A stretch of 64,000 nt of DNA. It comes from Hydractinia symbiolongicarpus. Taxonomy: Eukaryota; Cnidaria; Hydrozoa; Anthoathecata; Hydractiniidae. Of this stretch, positions 37,601 to 54,675 are shown piece after piece. Both the position numbers and the translations under genes were made by a program. A model generated the notes under the pieces. That model was given only the letters and a program-made list of their open reading frames with translations. It did not search any database and had not been told where the DNA came from. Location of the stretch: positions 3,286,001-3,350,000 of the forward strand of contig NC_079883.1 in the NCBI RefSeq assembly GCF_029227915.1. Reading direction: 5' to 3'. How positions within the stretch are numbered: position 1 is the stretch's first letter; each line of letters starts with the position of its first letter.

Positions 37601-38605
37601 TTTTCGCCAATAACTCGGTTATAAGCCATACATACATTTGAAACTTCATCGCTTTTGTTTATTTCAAGTTTATTCCAATCTCGTTCCCAGCGCCAGTTGT
37701 ATCGGGAGGGCAAGCCGAGGGAGGGCGAGTCAAGAAATAACTTTTAACCAGCATTTTTTTTAAATTTTAGTGGATAAACTTTCGCGAATCGACAATTTAG
37801 AAAGTTTGTACTGAATAAACTTGCGAATGGCCATTTTTGAAAGTTTCACGAAAAAGGCCAAAAAAAGAAATTCGCGAAAGTTTCTCTCGTGAATATAGTT
37901 TAATATTGAGCTACGAATTTCAAAAGATATTTCCTTTCTTTAACGAAGTTATTTTTTAGGTTTTTTAGTCTTTTCAAAACAGGAGATATTTGATACGGGT
38001 TTCCTCATCTTTTCGAAAATTAAGAAAAATTTCAAAAAAAAATTCAGGATTTTGAAAGCAAAACAGAAGAAATTTTATATTTTTTTATTGATAGAAAATC
38101 CATGTTACTGTGTATATTCAACTAATTGACACCCTATTTTTAATATTCTCAGGGATTAGGAGGTCCAACTCTGTTCACCATCGGTAGTACCAGTGAAAAA
38201 GATAAGGTTAGTGCTTTCAGGTTTTTAACAACAATCTTCTGCTGATAGGTAAGAGGGGTCCCCAGTTGTTATTTAAAGTATTCGTCTTGTGATCGAGTTC
38301 CAATGGCGCTCTCCCATGTATTTGTTTATTTAGTCAGCAAGCAAGTTAAAACAATTCTGTATAGAACTTAGTTGCAATTGGAAGGGGAGGAAAAACAAAC
38401 CATTAAGAGGGAATCCCCAAAAGCGGTAAACTTCCTGTTACGTACTATTTTTTACCATGTTCTTTTAATCTATAACTTTTAGTTACCACATGCATCAACG
38501 TGCTTCAACTTGCTATCTTTGCCAGTGTACTCAAGTGAAGAAATATTCAAAGAAAAACTATTGATTGCAATTCGTCATGGTTGCGAAGGATTCGCTTTCT
38601 CGTAA
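16903..38605 (+). CDS. ankyrin-repeat HECT E3 ubiquitin ligase with acidic inserts
   Basis: Sixteen coding exons: 16903-17549, 21701-22913, 23242-23413, 26960-27048, 28570-28821, 28989-29161, 29265-29401, 30979-31081, 31782-32793, 33356-33490, 34263-34457, 35094-35180, 36345-36449, 37143-37286, 38153-38206, 38483-38605. All phases match: 1546 residues plus stop. Residues 1-445 are disordered, rich in SSDDE-type acidic serine clusters and basic KKRK stretches (likely nuclear). Six or seven ankyrin repeats span about 450-775 ([24 protein letters not shown]). The HECT domain runs from about 855 ([20 protein letters not shown]) to the end, with the catalytic cysteine in [14 protein letters not shown], residue 1513. 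HECT ligases take ubiquitin as a thioester on this cysteine and pass it to substrates; ankyrins would select them. Odd: about 320 acidic residues (945-1266) interrupt the HECT N-lobe. An in-frame TGA at 16885 supports the start; AATAAA lies at 38722. It is not a clear orthologue of HACE1 or HECTD1. Confidence 0.88.
17840..19206 (+). mobile_element. 5'-truncated non-LTR retrotransposon (LINE) in ANK-HECT intron 1
   Basis: Encodes part of a reverse transcriptase: [15 protein letters not shown], then [11 protein letters not shown], then the catalytic [12 protein letters not shown] (YADD box at about 18208-18219), then the thumb region. Unusually, a PHD-like zinc finger follows (18375-18515: CGVC, CQTC, HKKC, CKRC spacing), before a C-terminal region with [15 protein letters not shown] and, in another frame, [13 protein letters not shown]. 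Stops at about 18787 and a frame change near 18800 break it. The 3' end is the string CATGCTAGCATGGAAAACGG followed by an ATG microsatellite tail. It is not functional: the 5' part and endonuclease are missing. Confidence 0.9.
19595..19863 (+). mobile_element. tRNA-derived SINE (family A), copy 2
   Basis: Shares the family A blocks and AAT-type tail with copy 1. After the tail it continues with TACAACATACTACGACC and about 30 more bases that also follow copy 1, so the two copies share a 3' extension. The tRNA-like head is degraded. Confidence 0.75.
20425..20545. repeat. dispersed repeat with TCTGTCTGT and CGCAAAATGGTA blocks
   Basis: Carries TCTGTCTGTCTGTTTGTCAC, CGCAAAATGGTAGCC, a GCATGCAATGCAGTATAA block and ACTAGT. 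Related copies lie at 36563-36655 and at the distal end of the array at 49829-50165. It is a subfamily of the CCCGTGG...CCACGGG repeats described at 42885-43265. Non-coding. Confidence 0.55.
21341..21699 (+). mobile_element. tRNA-derived SINE (family B), near full length
   Basis: The head has pol III-type boxes: TAGATTAGTGGTTATAG (A box) and GGTTCGATTCC (B box). The body shares long blocks with 6467-6690. The tail (CTGTCTATCTATCTAG) runs directly into the 3' splice site of ANK-HECT exon 2 at 21701, so the polypyrimidine tract of that acceptor seems to be SINE-derived. It is not called as a tRNA gene because the acceptor stem ends do not pair in register and the repeat body follows immediately. 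Confidence 0.8.
24183..26824 (-). mobile_element. piggyBac-family element, whole but decayed
   Basis: Bounded by TTAA at 24179-24182 and 26825-26828. Ends are CCCTTTCGGTACGG at left and the complement of TCCTTTCGGTATACG at right, a 12 to 14-bp imperfect terminal inverted repeat. It contains the minus-strand transposase relic at 24760-26084. It lies in intron 3 of the ANK-HECT gene, opposite to that gene. TTAA targets and these ends are typical of piggyBac. Confidence 0.88.
24760..26084 (-). pseudogene. piggyBac transposase relic (PGBD4-like)
   Basis: Recognisable from the N-terminal part ([44 protein letters not shown]) through [49 protein letters not shown] and a C-terminal [10 protein letters not shown]-like region. 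The Asp of SVDES and the Asp of YTDNF belong to the family's catalytic triad region. The frame is broken by an in-frame stop near 25667, another near 25273, and a frame change between 25059 and 25235, so no active enzyme is made. An RG-rich open stretch upstream (about 26220-26400, minus) may be its N-terminal tail. Confidence 0.88.
29588..29851. repeat. two-copy 133-bp tandem duplication
   Basis: Two nearly identical 133-bp units (starting 29588 and 29721) lie head to tail in ANK-HECT intron 7. They differ at only a few positions (GGCGAAATC against GGTGAAATC, TTACGG against TTATGG), indicating a recent duplication. Non-coding. Confidence 0.85.
31318..31668 (+). mobile_element. tRNA-derived SINE (family A), copy 3, with long AAT microsatellite
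   Basis: The best preserved head of family A: TGGCCTTGTGGTAGAGTG (A box-like) and GGTTCAAACCCC (B box). The body shares GAATCGATCTTTTCTGC, GCCTTCCGTAGCTCAAAT and AACTTTAAATGC with the other copies. It ends in an AAT/ATT repeat array of about 70 bp (31597-31668) only about 110 bp before exon 9 of the ANK-HECT gene. Confidence 0.85.
32071..32268 (+). repeat. coding 66-bp tandem repeat, three copies (ANK-HECT exon 9)
   Basis: Three 66-bp units start at 32071, 32137 and 32203 and encode 22-residue repeats of the type [14 protein letters not shown] followed by DIIPFPD. They lie inside the acidic insert of the HECT domain. The frame is kept in all copies and substitutions are scattered, so the array is older than a few generations but still alignable by eye. 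Confidence 0.9.
33915..34003. repeat. 18-bp tandem repeat, about five copies
   Basis: Imperfect copies of GACGGAAAGTCAGGTTAA in ANK-HECT intron 10, with length variation in some units. Non-coding. Confidence 0.7.
34108..34220. repeat. dispersed repeat with CCGTGG/CCACGG hairpin
   Basis: A diverged copy of the repeat family forming the arrays at 40800-41090 and 42885-43265: ACTAGTTGTCAACCCGTGG, AATCCACGG, CGCCCGTCCTG and GTGTTTCCGTAACAG. It ends about 40 bp before the acceptor of ANK-HECT exon 11. Confidence 0.6.
34794..35030. repeat. 25-bp tandem repeat, about nine copies
   Basis: Unit GCACATTGTGGAAGATCTCT plus GTAAT, repeated with small changes across ANK-HECT intron 11. Both strands read open through it because 25 bp is not a multiple of three and the unit lacks stops in places; the resulting frames (minus, 34780-35044) are repeat translations, not genes. 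Confidence 0.9.
36563..36655. repeat. dispersed repeat, same subfamily as 20425-20545
   Basis: Contains GTCCGTCCGTCACACAAAA, TATCGAGACGTACACCATG and GTATAAAAAGAACGGGCGAG, which match the block order of the copies at 20425 and 50035. Lies in ANK-HECT intron 13. Confidence 0.5.
37330..37880. repeat. CGCGAA-rich repeat clusters flanking a CAACCTCG-family end
   Basis: Two clusters of TTCGCGAA motifs (about 37335-37400 and 37775-37880) lie in ANK-HECT intron 14, with a left-type MITE end CCAATCTCGTTCCCAGCG at 37676 between them. A minus-strand open frame at 37501-37713 with an acidic stretch falls here; it has no splice context or family match and is not called. Confidence 0.45.
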
Positions 38606-38989
38606 CACCCTGCTTACAGAATGATTTTCGTGGTTAACTTATTCTATTTTTAAGATTTGTTTATTTTTAAACACTTGTAGAGTTTTGTAAAATGATAGTC
38701 TAAGAGTTTCTTTAAATTGAAAATAAATGAAAAGTAGTATTTTTTTTCTTCACTCACACTGATATGCGCATTTATATTACTCCTCAAATTCAAGGTTTTT
38801 GGACTGAAGATCTTAAAAATTTAAAAAGCTTAAGAAAGAATTTTACTCAAAAATATGCTAACGTTGTTGCATAAAATTTAAAACTTGTGGCTTAGCTTAC
38901 TGCTTTTCATTTATCGATGTGCAGTGAAATGGTGACCTCTAAGTACAGATTTTTGCTAGTATAAAAACAACCCGATGTTTGTGTAACCT

Positions 38990-39346
38990 GACAACCTCGT
39001 TTCCAGCGCTTTTAGTCTCTACAACGCCGCGCTTTATTACACCAATCTGGTGTCAAATTTATCTGCACAGATTTTCATTTCGCAATGAATCCTTGGCGAG
39101 CAATAAATCCTTGGCGAGCAATAAATCCTTGGCGAGCAATGAATCCTTGGCGAGCAATGAATCCTTGGCGAGCAATAAATCCTTAGCGAGCAATGAATCC
39201 TTAGCGAGTCGAAATCACCCTGCTAATAGTTTCAGGTCACGAGAGCTTTCATTCTCGAGTATCGAAATAGACATCGCTAATTTCCCCAACTTTCTGCTTA
39301 AATTCTGAAAAGGAATATCACACCCTGGGACCGAGATTGCTTCACT
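38990..39346. mobile_element. CAACCTCG-family MITE expanded by an 18-bp tandem repeat
   Basis: Left end CAACCTCGTTTCCAGCGC, right end CCTGGGACCGAGATTGC. Inside (39085-39210), about seven copies of an 18-bp unit like AATCCTTGGCGAGCAATA run head to tail. The array reads open on the plus strand as a repeated NESLAS/NKSLAS hexapeptide because 18 is a multiple of three. It sits between the converging ANK-HECT and tetraspan genes. Confidence 0.65.
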
Positions 39347-39349
39347 AAC

Positions 39350-39825
39350 GAATTTGATGATCTTAAAGAAAAGATCTTACTGAATGGCAGTATACACTAA
39401 GAATTCATTTTTTCATTCTCCGCTTAGGACTGGAAGGGAGTCATTTTCAACGTTGATATCCCCAAAGAATGTTTAAAATAAAACATCAGAGATTCCCCGT
39501 AGTTTTTAACCCATCTGCTGACTAATAAAATACAATATATAGGCATTAAACATCCATCATGTTGGAGAAAAACAAAAACACGTGCACATTTTTTCTATTT
39601 TTTCGTGCAATACCATAAGTGTAATTGATGGAGAAAAGTAATGGTCACACAAATTAAATATAATAAAGAGAGACTGGACGCACCAACCTATTGAAGCGAC
39701 ACTGCGTAAAAATCTTTAGGTGACTAACTGGTTTTAGATTAAAATATGGTAAGTCAGTAAGCTGTCAAATATTTCTGCGTTAGTAACATTGGTTCATAGA
39801 AAGACAAAAACAAAAACAAAACATA
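39350..39825. other. short gap between converging genes
   Basis: Presumably holds the 3' untranslated region of the minus-strand tetraspan gene. No other coding signal is seen. Confidence 0.4.
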
Positions 39826-42800
39826 TTAATAGTGTGCTGCACCATTTCCGTAAGCAGCATTTCGTGTTCCAATTTGACGCACTTCGCCCCTGTGTTTGTC
39901 AGAATAGTCTGGATCGTACTGCTCTTCGTACCACTCCGTGTACTAGAAGGTAAAAAATAAGTTACTTTGATTCCTCTGCTAGTAATATTATTTCATACCT
40001 TAAGAGAAGAAATTGTCTCCGAAAGAAAATATATCGGAATTTTGATTCGCAATCGGAAGCTGGGGAATTGTGCAAAACGCTTAACAAGATTTGTAAGAGT
40101 TTAAAGAATCCGAAATAGTAAACGTAAATTGTTGTTTTACTTCTATGCCATACTTAAAAGTAAATTTTGGGCTGTTCTTATAAAAAATTACAAATATCAG
40201 TCGAATCCTTGTTTAAAAAATGCGGATTATAAATTTGTAAAAACAAAGTAAATTCACAAAAATCAATTCCTCATAATTTCTTTCATGAGGGAAAACAGTA
40301 AAAAATGGCTAAATATATCTTTATGATATGTGACCAAATTTATTAAGTGCAATTCGATTCCAAATAAACGGATAACCTGCGAGTATGAATAGCTAGTATA
40401 ATTTTTTAGAAAAAAACTCGCATTAGTGAATTGTCGTTTATTGTAAGGAATAGTGATTTATTTGCCATCATTTAATAGCCCTGAAACCCTAAATAATCCT
40501 AACAAGGAAACAAGTAACCTTATATTGATAAAACGTTAAAACTTTAACTTACCATCCATGGAGCACAGCAAACCGTCATAAAGGAGAGATAGATACCCAT
40601 TATTGTTGCGATGAATCCTCCCGAACATAATGCTATCAAGGTGATCAACAGGTTGACCATGGATTTCAACTTGTCACAATCGTCAACTAAACAAAAGAAT
40701 GTGTCTCAGGATAAACATACCAAAATGATAATAGTGTGTTCGCTCTTCCTTCATTTACTGCATTTCATGTGTCTCACTACTGCGATTGCTACTTCACGTG
40801 GCAGACATAAGGAATAAATCCACGGGTTTGCCCGTCCTTTATATATCGCATTTTGTGTTTCCATAACACGACTTTTTTCTCGCGCACAAACAGCTAGACA
40901 AAATTCGGGTAATATTGAAAAGACTAGTCGTTGCCCGTGGAAAAATCCACGGGTTCGCCCGTCCGTTATATTTAGCCGTTGCAACAAAGTGGACAAAAAT
41001 ATATCGCATTTGGTATTGGTGCGCAATTTAAAAATTTCGTGATTCCGTTACAGGACGCCGCTTTCGCGGACACACAGACAGACGACGGCTCAACCTCGTC
41101 CCCAGGGCATCTTGTATCTTTTCTGACCCCGGGACGGCGATACGAACATGGCCCTGGAGGAGGCCTCGTCACGTGACCCTCCAATACACAGTATTTCTGT
41201 GTGTAATATTTAATGAGATTTGTCTCAATGTACCAAAGTTTTAATATAACCTTGCAGAGCTAAGCGAGATCGGCCTTTTACGTCACAGATGCGTGCGGCG
41301 AGTTTGTTTTGATTCCTCTCATCGCAACACACAAACTTCTCGCATATTGCCCTTGATTGTTTTGTGTAAATGTATAAATATACAATAATGTTATTTAGGC
41401 TGCTGTTTACTTGAAGAAATTCAAGCAATTTAGTTATGTGTATTTCACTGAATTGGTTGACTAGCAAGCACTGGGTTGCAAAACTTGTAGCTAGGGGAAA
41501 CTTGGAAATTAGTAAATGATTTGCCCATCTGAACATAGCACTTCGTTGGTTCTCTAAGGTGCAGATATGGCTACATAATTTTCAAATGTTCGTATCATTC
41601 TAGGTGCCCGACTGAAAGTAGCTAGGCAGAAATTTAACCTCATATTAACATTTACATTTTTTATTCATTTTGGCTGAACTTTAGAATTCTCATTTACCGT
41701 GAGTTCATATCTGTGTCTGCATTACTGCTTTTATATGATGACAAAGATTTTGCTGTATTTAAACAATACTTAGCTGAAACTGAATTCAACTATGGTGGAC
41801 TCACTGCTTGCAGTTATATTGGGTGAAAAAGGCTTCAGAAGAGTATTTACTTTAGAAGTATTTTTTTCTTTTACATTTGTGGCCTTAACATTTCCAAAAA
41901 GCCACCCATTACTGATAAATTCTGCTTTTTCTTTTCTTAATGACATGTTTTAAAACGCCTTGCAGCTTTTTTATTTTTTACTCAGCAAGCTCACATTTAT
42001 TTTGTATATACACTTAATTTGCATCTAATTTATACAAAAACAAGGTTTTTTTCTGTTTAAAACATAAATAATTCAAAAATTTTATCAAAAGCATTATGCT
42101 GGTTTGAAAATCGAGAACGACAAGTCTGCGTGTGATCTGTTTTCTCGATTTAATGTATCACTGCCTTAATAGTTTAGCTGAATTAGGCCGGATAAATGTG
42201 CATTCAATGATAAAATGGCTCCGACGGTTAACCTATTGGCTTTTTATATCTTTTATAGTAACCAAAGCATATAAGGTAATAAAACATGCCCACTAATAAC
42301 AACCTGATATAATTTAAAACGTAATGTATATATATTTTGTAAAAAAAAAACATTTTCGATACTTTGTGCAAAATTATTTTGTCTATAAAGGACATGGGCG
42401 GCAATTTTATGCAACGTCAGTCTTTGCAAAAAGCTGCAAATCAAACCTGGCCACTTGGAAACAAATTGAGTTTCTTTCTTTTGTTCTTACCTTGATAGTG
42501 TGTTAGGTATAGTGTGCTAGCTAACAACTTTTCTAGCTTTATTAAACATTCCCAGCTATTGAAATATTGTCATGTAAGCAGTATTACTTTATGATGTCTT
42601 ATTTTATACTCTCATTGCTTAGTAATGCTTTTTATTAAATTTTTCACTTTAAAAAAAACTTGATACTGCTGATACACCTCCGCCATTTTAAAACGAACAG
42701 CTTCCTCCTGTTGGTCACAGACTCGCCGCCTCGCCAAAATGTTTTGTATGACGCAATAATTATTTGACATATCCGCGCCAATCAGGTTTCATATCGGACC

Positions 42801-45277
42801 AGCCTCCTCCAGGGCCATGTTCGTATCGCCGTCCCGGGGTCAGAAAAGATACAAGATGCCCTGGGGACGAGGTTGACGACGGCTATTATTAAAGAGACTA
42901 GTCGTTAGCCCGTGGAAAAATCCACGGGGTCGCCTATCGCGTTCCCTCATCCTTTAAACTTACCCGTCGCCACAAAGCGGATAAAAATATATCGCATTTG
43001 ATATTCGTGCGCATTTTAAAAATTTTGTGTTTCCGTTACGGAACGCCGCTTTCGCGGACACACAGACAGACGACGGCTATTATTAAAGAGACTAGTCGTT
43101 AGCCCGTGGAAAAATCCACGAGTTCGCCCGTCCTTTAAAATTTTCCCGTCGCAACAAAATGGCTAAAAAATATATCGCATTTGATATTCCTGTTTCACGT
43201 CTGTCGCACGTCTTCCTATCTCAGCGGGGGTTCCGTGCAGACGGCTATTATTAAAGAGATATCATTTACGAACCTTTGGCAGGCATAGGGAAATTTGTTC
43301 CACAAACGCAGACATCATTTTGTCTCGTACATTCATCATTATCCAAAGCTCGCTTTGTTTGCTGCCAATGATCCATCCAGTATCTTAATCCACTGACCAC
43401 TGCCCCCGTGGAACAAACCACCATGACGAAAATAGCGACAATTAAGAAGATGACCGTCTAAAATTAACGTTATAACGGTTTCTATTAGACGGCTGAATCG
43501 TTTTGTTTAAAGAATAAAAGTTGGTGCAACCAATTAGATTTAATAACAACCTAGTTCCCAGTGATTTCCCCGGTACCTATTGACAGGAATCCTAGGAAAG
43601 AGGTTGCTTTGATACAGACATCAAACTCATCAGTAAATATGTCGTTATATACAACATACTATAACAGAACAAAAAGATTTTTTATAAGATAGCGTAGCAA
43701 TAAAAGTTTGAAAAATAATTAATAATAAAAATAGAAAACATATTAAGTATACCGCAGGTTTCGATCTTGTAATGGTTGGAATCAAAGCGAGACATCCTGT
43801 CACAAATAACTAAACGAAAAAATATACAATGCTGAACAAAGCTACTTTTCATGACATCTTATGTTAAATAGTAACTATCGCAGCAAAATATAAGAATTCT
43901 TACCGGTATTCCCACCCATAAATGAAAGAGCTCGTCCTTCAGGTCTCCATCATAGGACTTCATAGCAGCAGAGCAACCTATGATTGCAATCCCGATCAGA
44001 ATACATAATAAAGCAACCACAACAAACCATGGTCTGTACACTGACGCGACTTTGTTTTGCAGACTTGGATTGTACCGACTGAACTAAAAAACAAATATAA
44101 TAGATAATTAAAACTTATTAGGGTATGTGTGTTCAAGGAGGTTCAGTGTGTTCAATGCTTCACCACCCTGGGTTGTAATCAATAAGGGTGGGGAAGAAGG
44201 CGACCATCCATCTTTCCTTAAAATAAAATACATAAATAAATAACGGGATCACTTTAAATGGGTTGTGTATGTGATATTCAATTTTTGGTATATTTTTTTG
44301 TCTGTCGTTTTTATAAGCATAACGCTTATAAGCATATTCAGGCTCAGATAGGGGAATTTTACGTGTTTAGCATGTTACTCAACCCTGGTGAGTCCTTCTC
44401 GTCTTTGTTGTTTTTCTTATGTACCCATAGTAGTAATTAGACGCAGTCTTTTAAAGCTTAATTAACTTTAATTGACCTTGTGCAATTTTACCTTTGGTTT
44501 TGTGATATTTTTAAACAAAAAACGGGACTTCATCTTATCAATATAGCTTTTTTTTTAATTTATTTCTCCAATATATAAACATAAAGTAAGCAAGTCTAAT
44601 TGTGTTCCAGCCTGATTTCAAATTTTCACTTTGCGGGTTAAAATTTCAAATATTTTACACTCATGTAAGACCCAACCAAGGGGCAGAAATTCACAACCTC
44701 GCCCCTCGAAATAAAAAAGCCGTGACTGCGCCTCTGCTCGCGCTAACCATTGTGGATATTCACTAATATTTCAACTTTACTTTTCGTACCTCGCGGTACA
44801 CGACGCATCGAATATTTCAGGTTAAAGGAAAATAGAAAAAGCATATTTTTGTTAGGTACAAACTTTATGTCGACGCTGATATTTAATTAAAAGTTTCTAA
44901 GTAAAAGTATTTTCAAGTTCAAGACGCATTCTCCACTCAAGAAAATAACAAACAGGACAGAACAATGTTGCTGTCATTTGATTATGGTTGCTTCGCTTAT
45001 TATTTATTTATTATTTTAAAGAAGAAGAGAAATGTTTTCATTCAACAATCAAGTTTCAGAAATATCAGTTTCTGGAGAGAAAACGAGCCTTTAACAATAT
45101 TGGCTATGAAGCAAATTATGAGATCCAGAATAATGAACAATCACTCGGCATCTAATATTTTTTTGTAGGGATTGATGATCCAGCTTCCCCAAACTGTGTG
45201 TTTGACTTAAATTTGACGCTATAAGAATTTCTTACCGGTTTTTTTGTAATTTTTGTATTATGCCACTGACTTGTCAT
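39826..45277 (-). CDS. four-transmembrane protein, family uncertain
   Basis: Six coding exons on the minus strand: 45277-45236, 44083-43904, 43809-43753, 43457-43274, 40686-40553, 39942-39826, all with AG/GT borders and consistent phases; 237 residues. The protein has a short basic N-terminus, then four hydrophobic segments: about 35-55 (WFVVVALLCILIGIAIIGC), 70-90 (WVGIPLFVTGCLALIP), 95-118 (TVIFLIVAIFVMVVCSTG) and 165-190 (NLLITLIALCSGGFIATIMG). The loop between segments three and four is Cys-rich (DECTRQNDVCVCGTNFP, then DDCDK) and should be extracellular. The C-tail is cytoplasmic and Tyr/Asp-rich (YTEWYEEQYDPDYSDKHRG). Both termini are predicted inside. The topology resembles CD20/MS4A-like, MARVEL-like or TMEM-type tetraspans, but no diagnostic CCG motif of true tetraspanins is present. 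I cannot name it. Confidence 0.82.
40800..41090. repeat. tandem units of the CCCGTGG...CCACGGG repeat (left part of array)
   Basis: One full unit (40917-41090) and a partial one (about 40800-40915). Order of blocks in a unit: ACTAGTCGTTGCCCGTGG, AAAAATCCACGGGTTCGCC, ATATATCGCATTTGGTATT, GTGATTCCGTTACAGGACGC, CGCTTTCGCGGACACACAG, ACAGACGACGGCT. The array is interrupted at 41091 by the 1785-bp element and resumes at 42876. Confidence 0.75.
41091..42875. mobile_element. 1785-bp DNA element with perfect 74-bp inverted ends and 9-bp target duplication
   Basis: The first 74 bases (41091-41164, starting CAACCTCGTCCCCAGGGC) are the exact complement of the last 74 (42802-42875). It is flanked by the direct repeat ACGACGGCT (41082-41090 and 42876-42884), which occurs once in uninterrupted units of the host repeat (43070-43078). 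A 9-bp duplication with long terminal repeats fits a Mutator-like element. The interior is AT-rich and has no convincing coding region, so it is non-autonomous. The shorter CAACCTCG-type elements elsewhere in the window share its ends and may be deletion derivatives. It lies in the largest intron of the tetraspan gene. Confidence 0.9.
42876..43265. repeat. tandem units of the CCCGTGG...CCACGGG repeat (right part of array)
   Basis: A 194-bp unit (42885-43078) followed by a second, slightly diverged unit (43079-43260). Each opens with ATTATTAAAGAGACTAGTCG, followed by a short hairpin (CCCGTGG, AAAAAT loop, CCACGGG), and ends ACAGACGACGGCT. The tandem layout and hairpin are reminiscent of repeats carried by Helitron-like elements, but no Helitron end or replicase is present. 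Confidence 0.7.
43551..43612. mobile_element. very short CAACCTCG-family MITE
   Basis: About 62 bp running from CAACCTAGTTCCCAGTG to CCTAGGAAAGAGGTTG, an imperfect inverted pair with almost no interior. Confidence 0.5.
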
Positions 45278-46386
45278 TTTTGTTCGCTTCTTGAGACAAG
45301 ATAAGTCATATACACGTAGCCTCGAATATAGTCATACAATTTCTGCTCTAATCTCACCTTAGAGAGATACGCTTTCATGATGACCTACTTGCACTCCTCC
45401 GTTGATCCTTTTTATCGTCAATAACCTGAATTCTTGTCACATCTAACAAGAAATCCATGGAGAAGCATCTCATAGGATTTTCTTTTATCTGATTGCATCT
45501 GATTTCTTTTATGCTGTTAAATAAAAGAGGGATAATGTAAATTGTTATTGGCAATTAAGTTGCCATGGTAACAAGATGCATGAGTAATACATGTCATATT
45601 TCTTAATTGGAAAGCCACTTGAACGCTTCGGCACACAGTAAAGCACTGGGTGATGGAGAGCCTGGTTGACCAGCTTCCACATACAAAACATATTGCTTCA
45701 ATGCTTCTCTTTGCTGGCGGCGTATAGCACACACCGTAACACGTATATATTTTTCCTGTTCAATGTTCTGTCGTCGCGATATCGTTGTTGCCATAAACGA
45801 ACTAATTAAATTCAAACAATAAGCCAAGGTAACGATACCGTACATAACAAGTTGTTTTGTTAGCGCGCTCAAAAGATTATGTTACGCCTGTGTATAACAT
45901 TGTTACTCTATGACTAACAATATGAAAGCTATACTTCTAAATCACAATGCAAAACAAACTGCGCAGTAGAATCGAACACACCACTGACAGCATTAAAGAG
46001 AGATGGTAACGAGAGAAAATTTAGAACTTTTAGGTCTGAACATTTTGCCGGCGTGTAAGCCACATCATTAAGCCTAAACTGTCCATCGCGACAAAACCTT
46101 TTCCTCGCGACAAGTGTTGTCATGGAAAAGTTGATCTCAATAGAAAAAAAAGAATTGACTATAAAATATTTTCTATTTTGTTCGCGAAAAAATGAGAAAG
46201 CGTAAAATTAAACATATTCTACAGAACACAAGAGCACACAATGTGGATATTTTTCAGTCTCAAATGTCCGCATGACGTCATAATACTACTTTCCAGTCTC
46301 CAATACGCATTTTCGTTCTACGCTTTTAAAGCAACGTTTTTTCTTCGTAAAGATGAAAGTACCGGGTCTGTTTCTCTATGATGTAA
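45278..46386. other. gap between tetraspan gene start and SEL1L stop
   Basis: Should contain the tetraspan promoter and the SEL1L 3' untranslated region. A minus-strand open frame at 45872-45603 (89 codons) starts with a hydrophobic segment (LVMYGIVTLAYCLNLISSF) but has no known relative; I leave it as an uncalled candidate. Confidence 0.4.

Positions 46387-54675
<8,289 letters not shown>

Noticed and set aside
37501-37713. Acidic 70-codon minus-strand frame in ANK-HECT intron 14
   Set aside because: Overlaps a MITE end; no splice partner or similarity could be found.
38979-39308. Plus-strand 109-codon frame with NESLAS/NKSLAS repeats
   Set aside because: It is the 18-bp tandem repeat inside a MITE; the frame is open only because the unit is a multiple of three.
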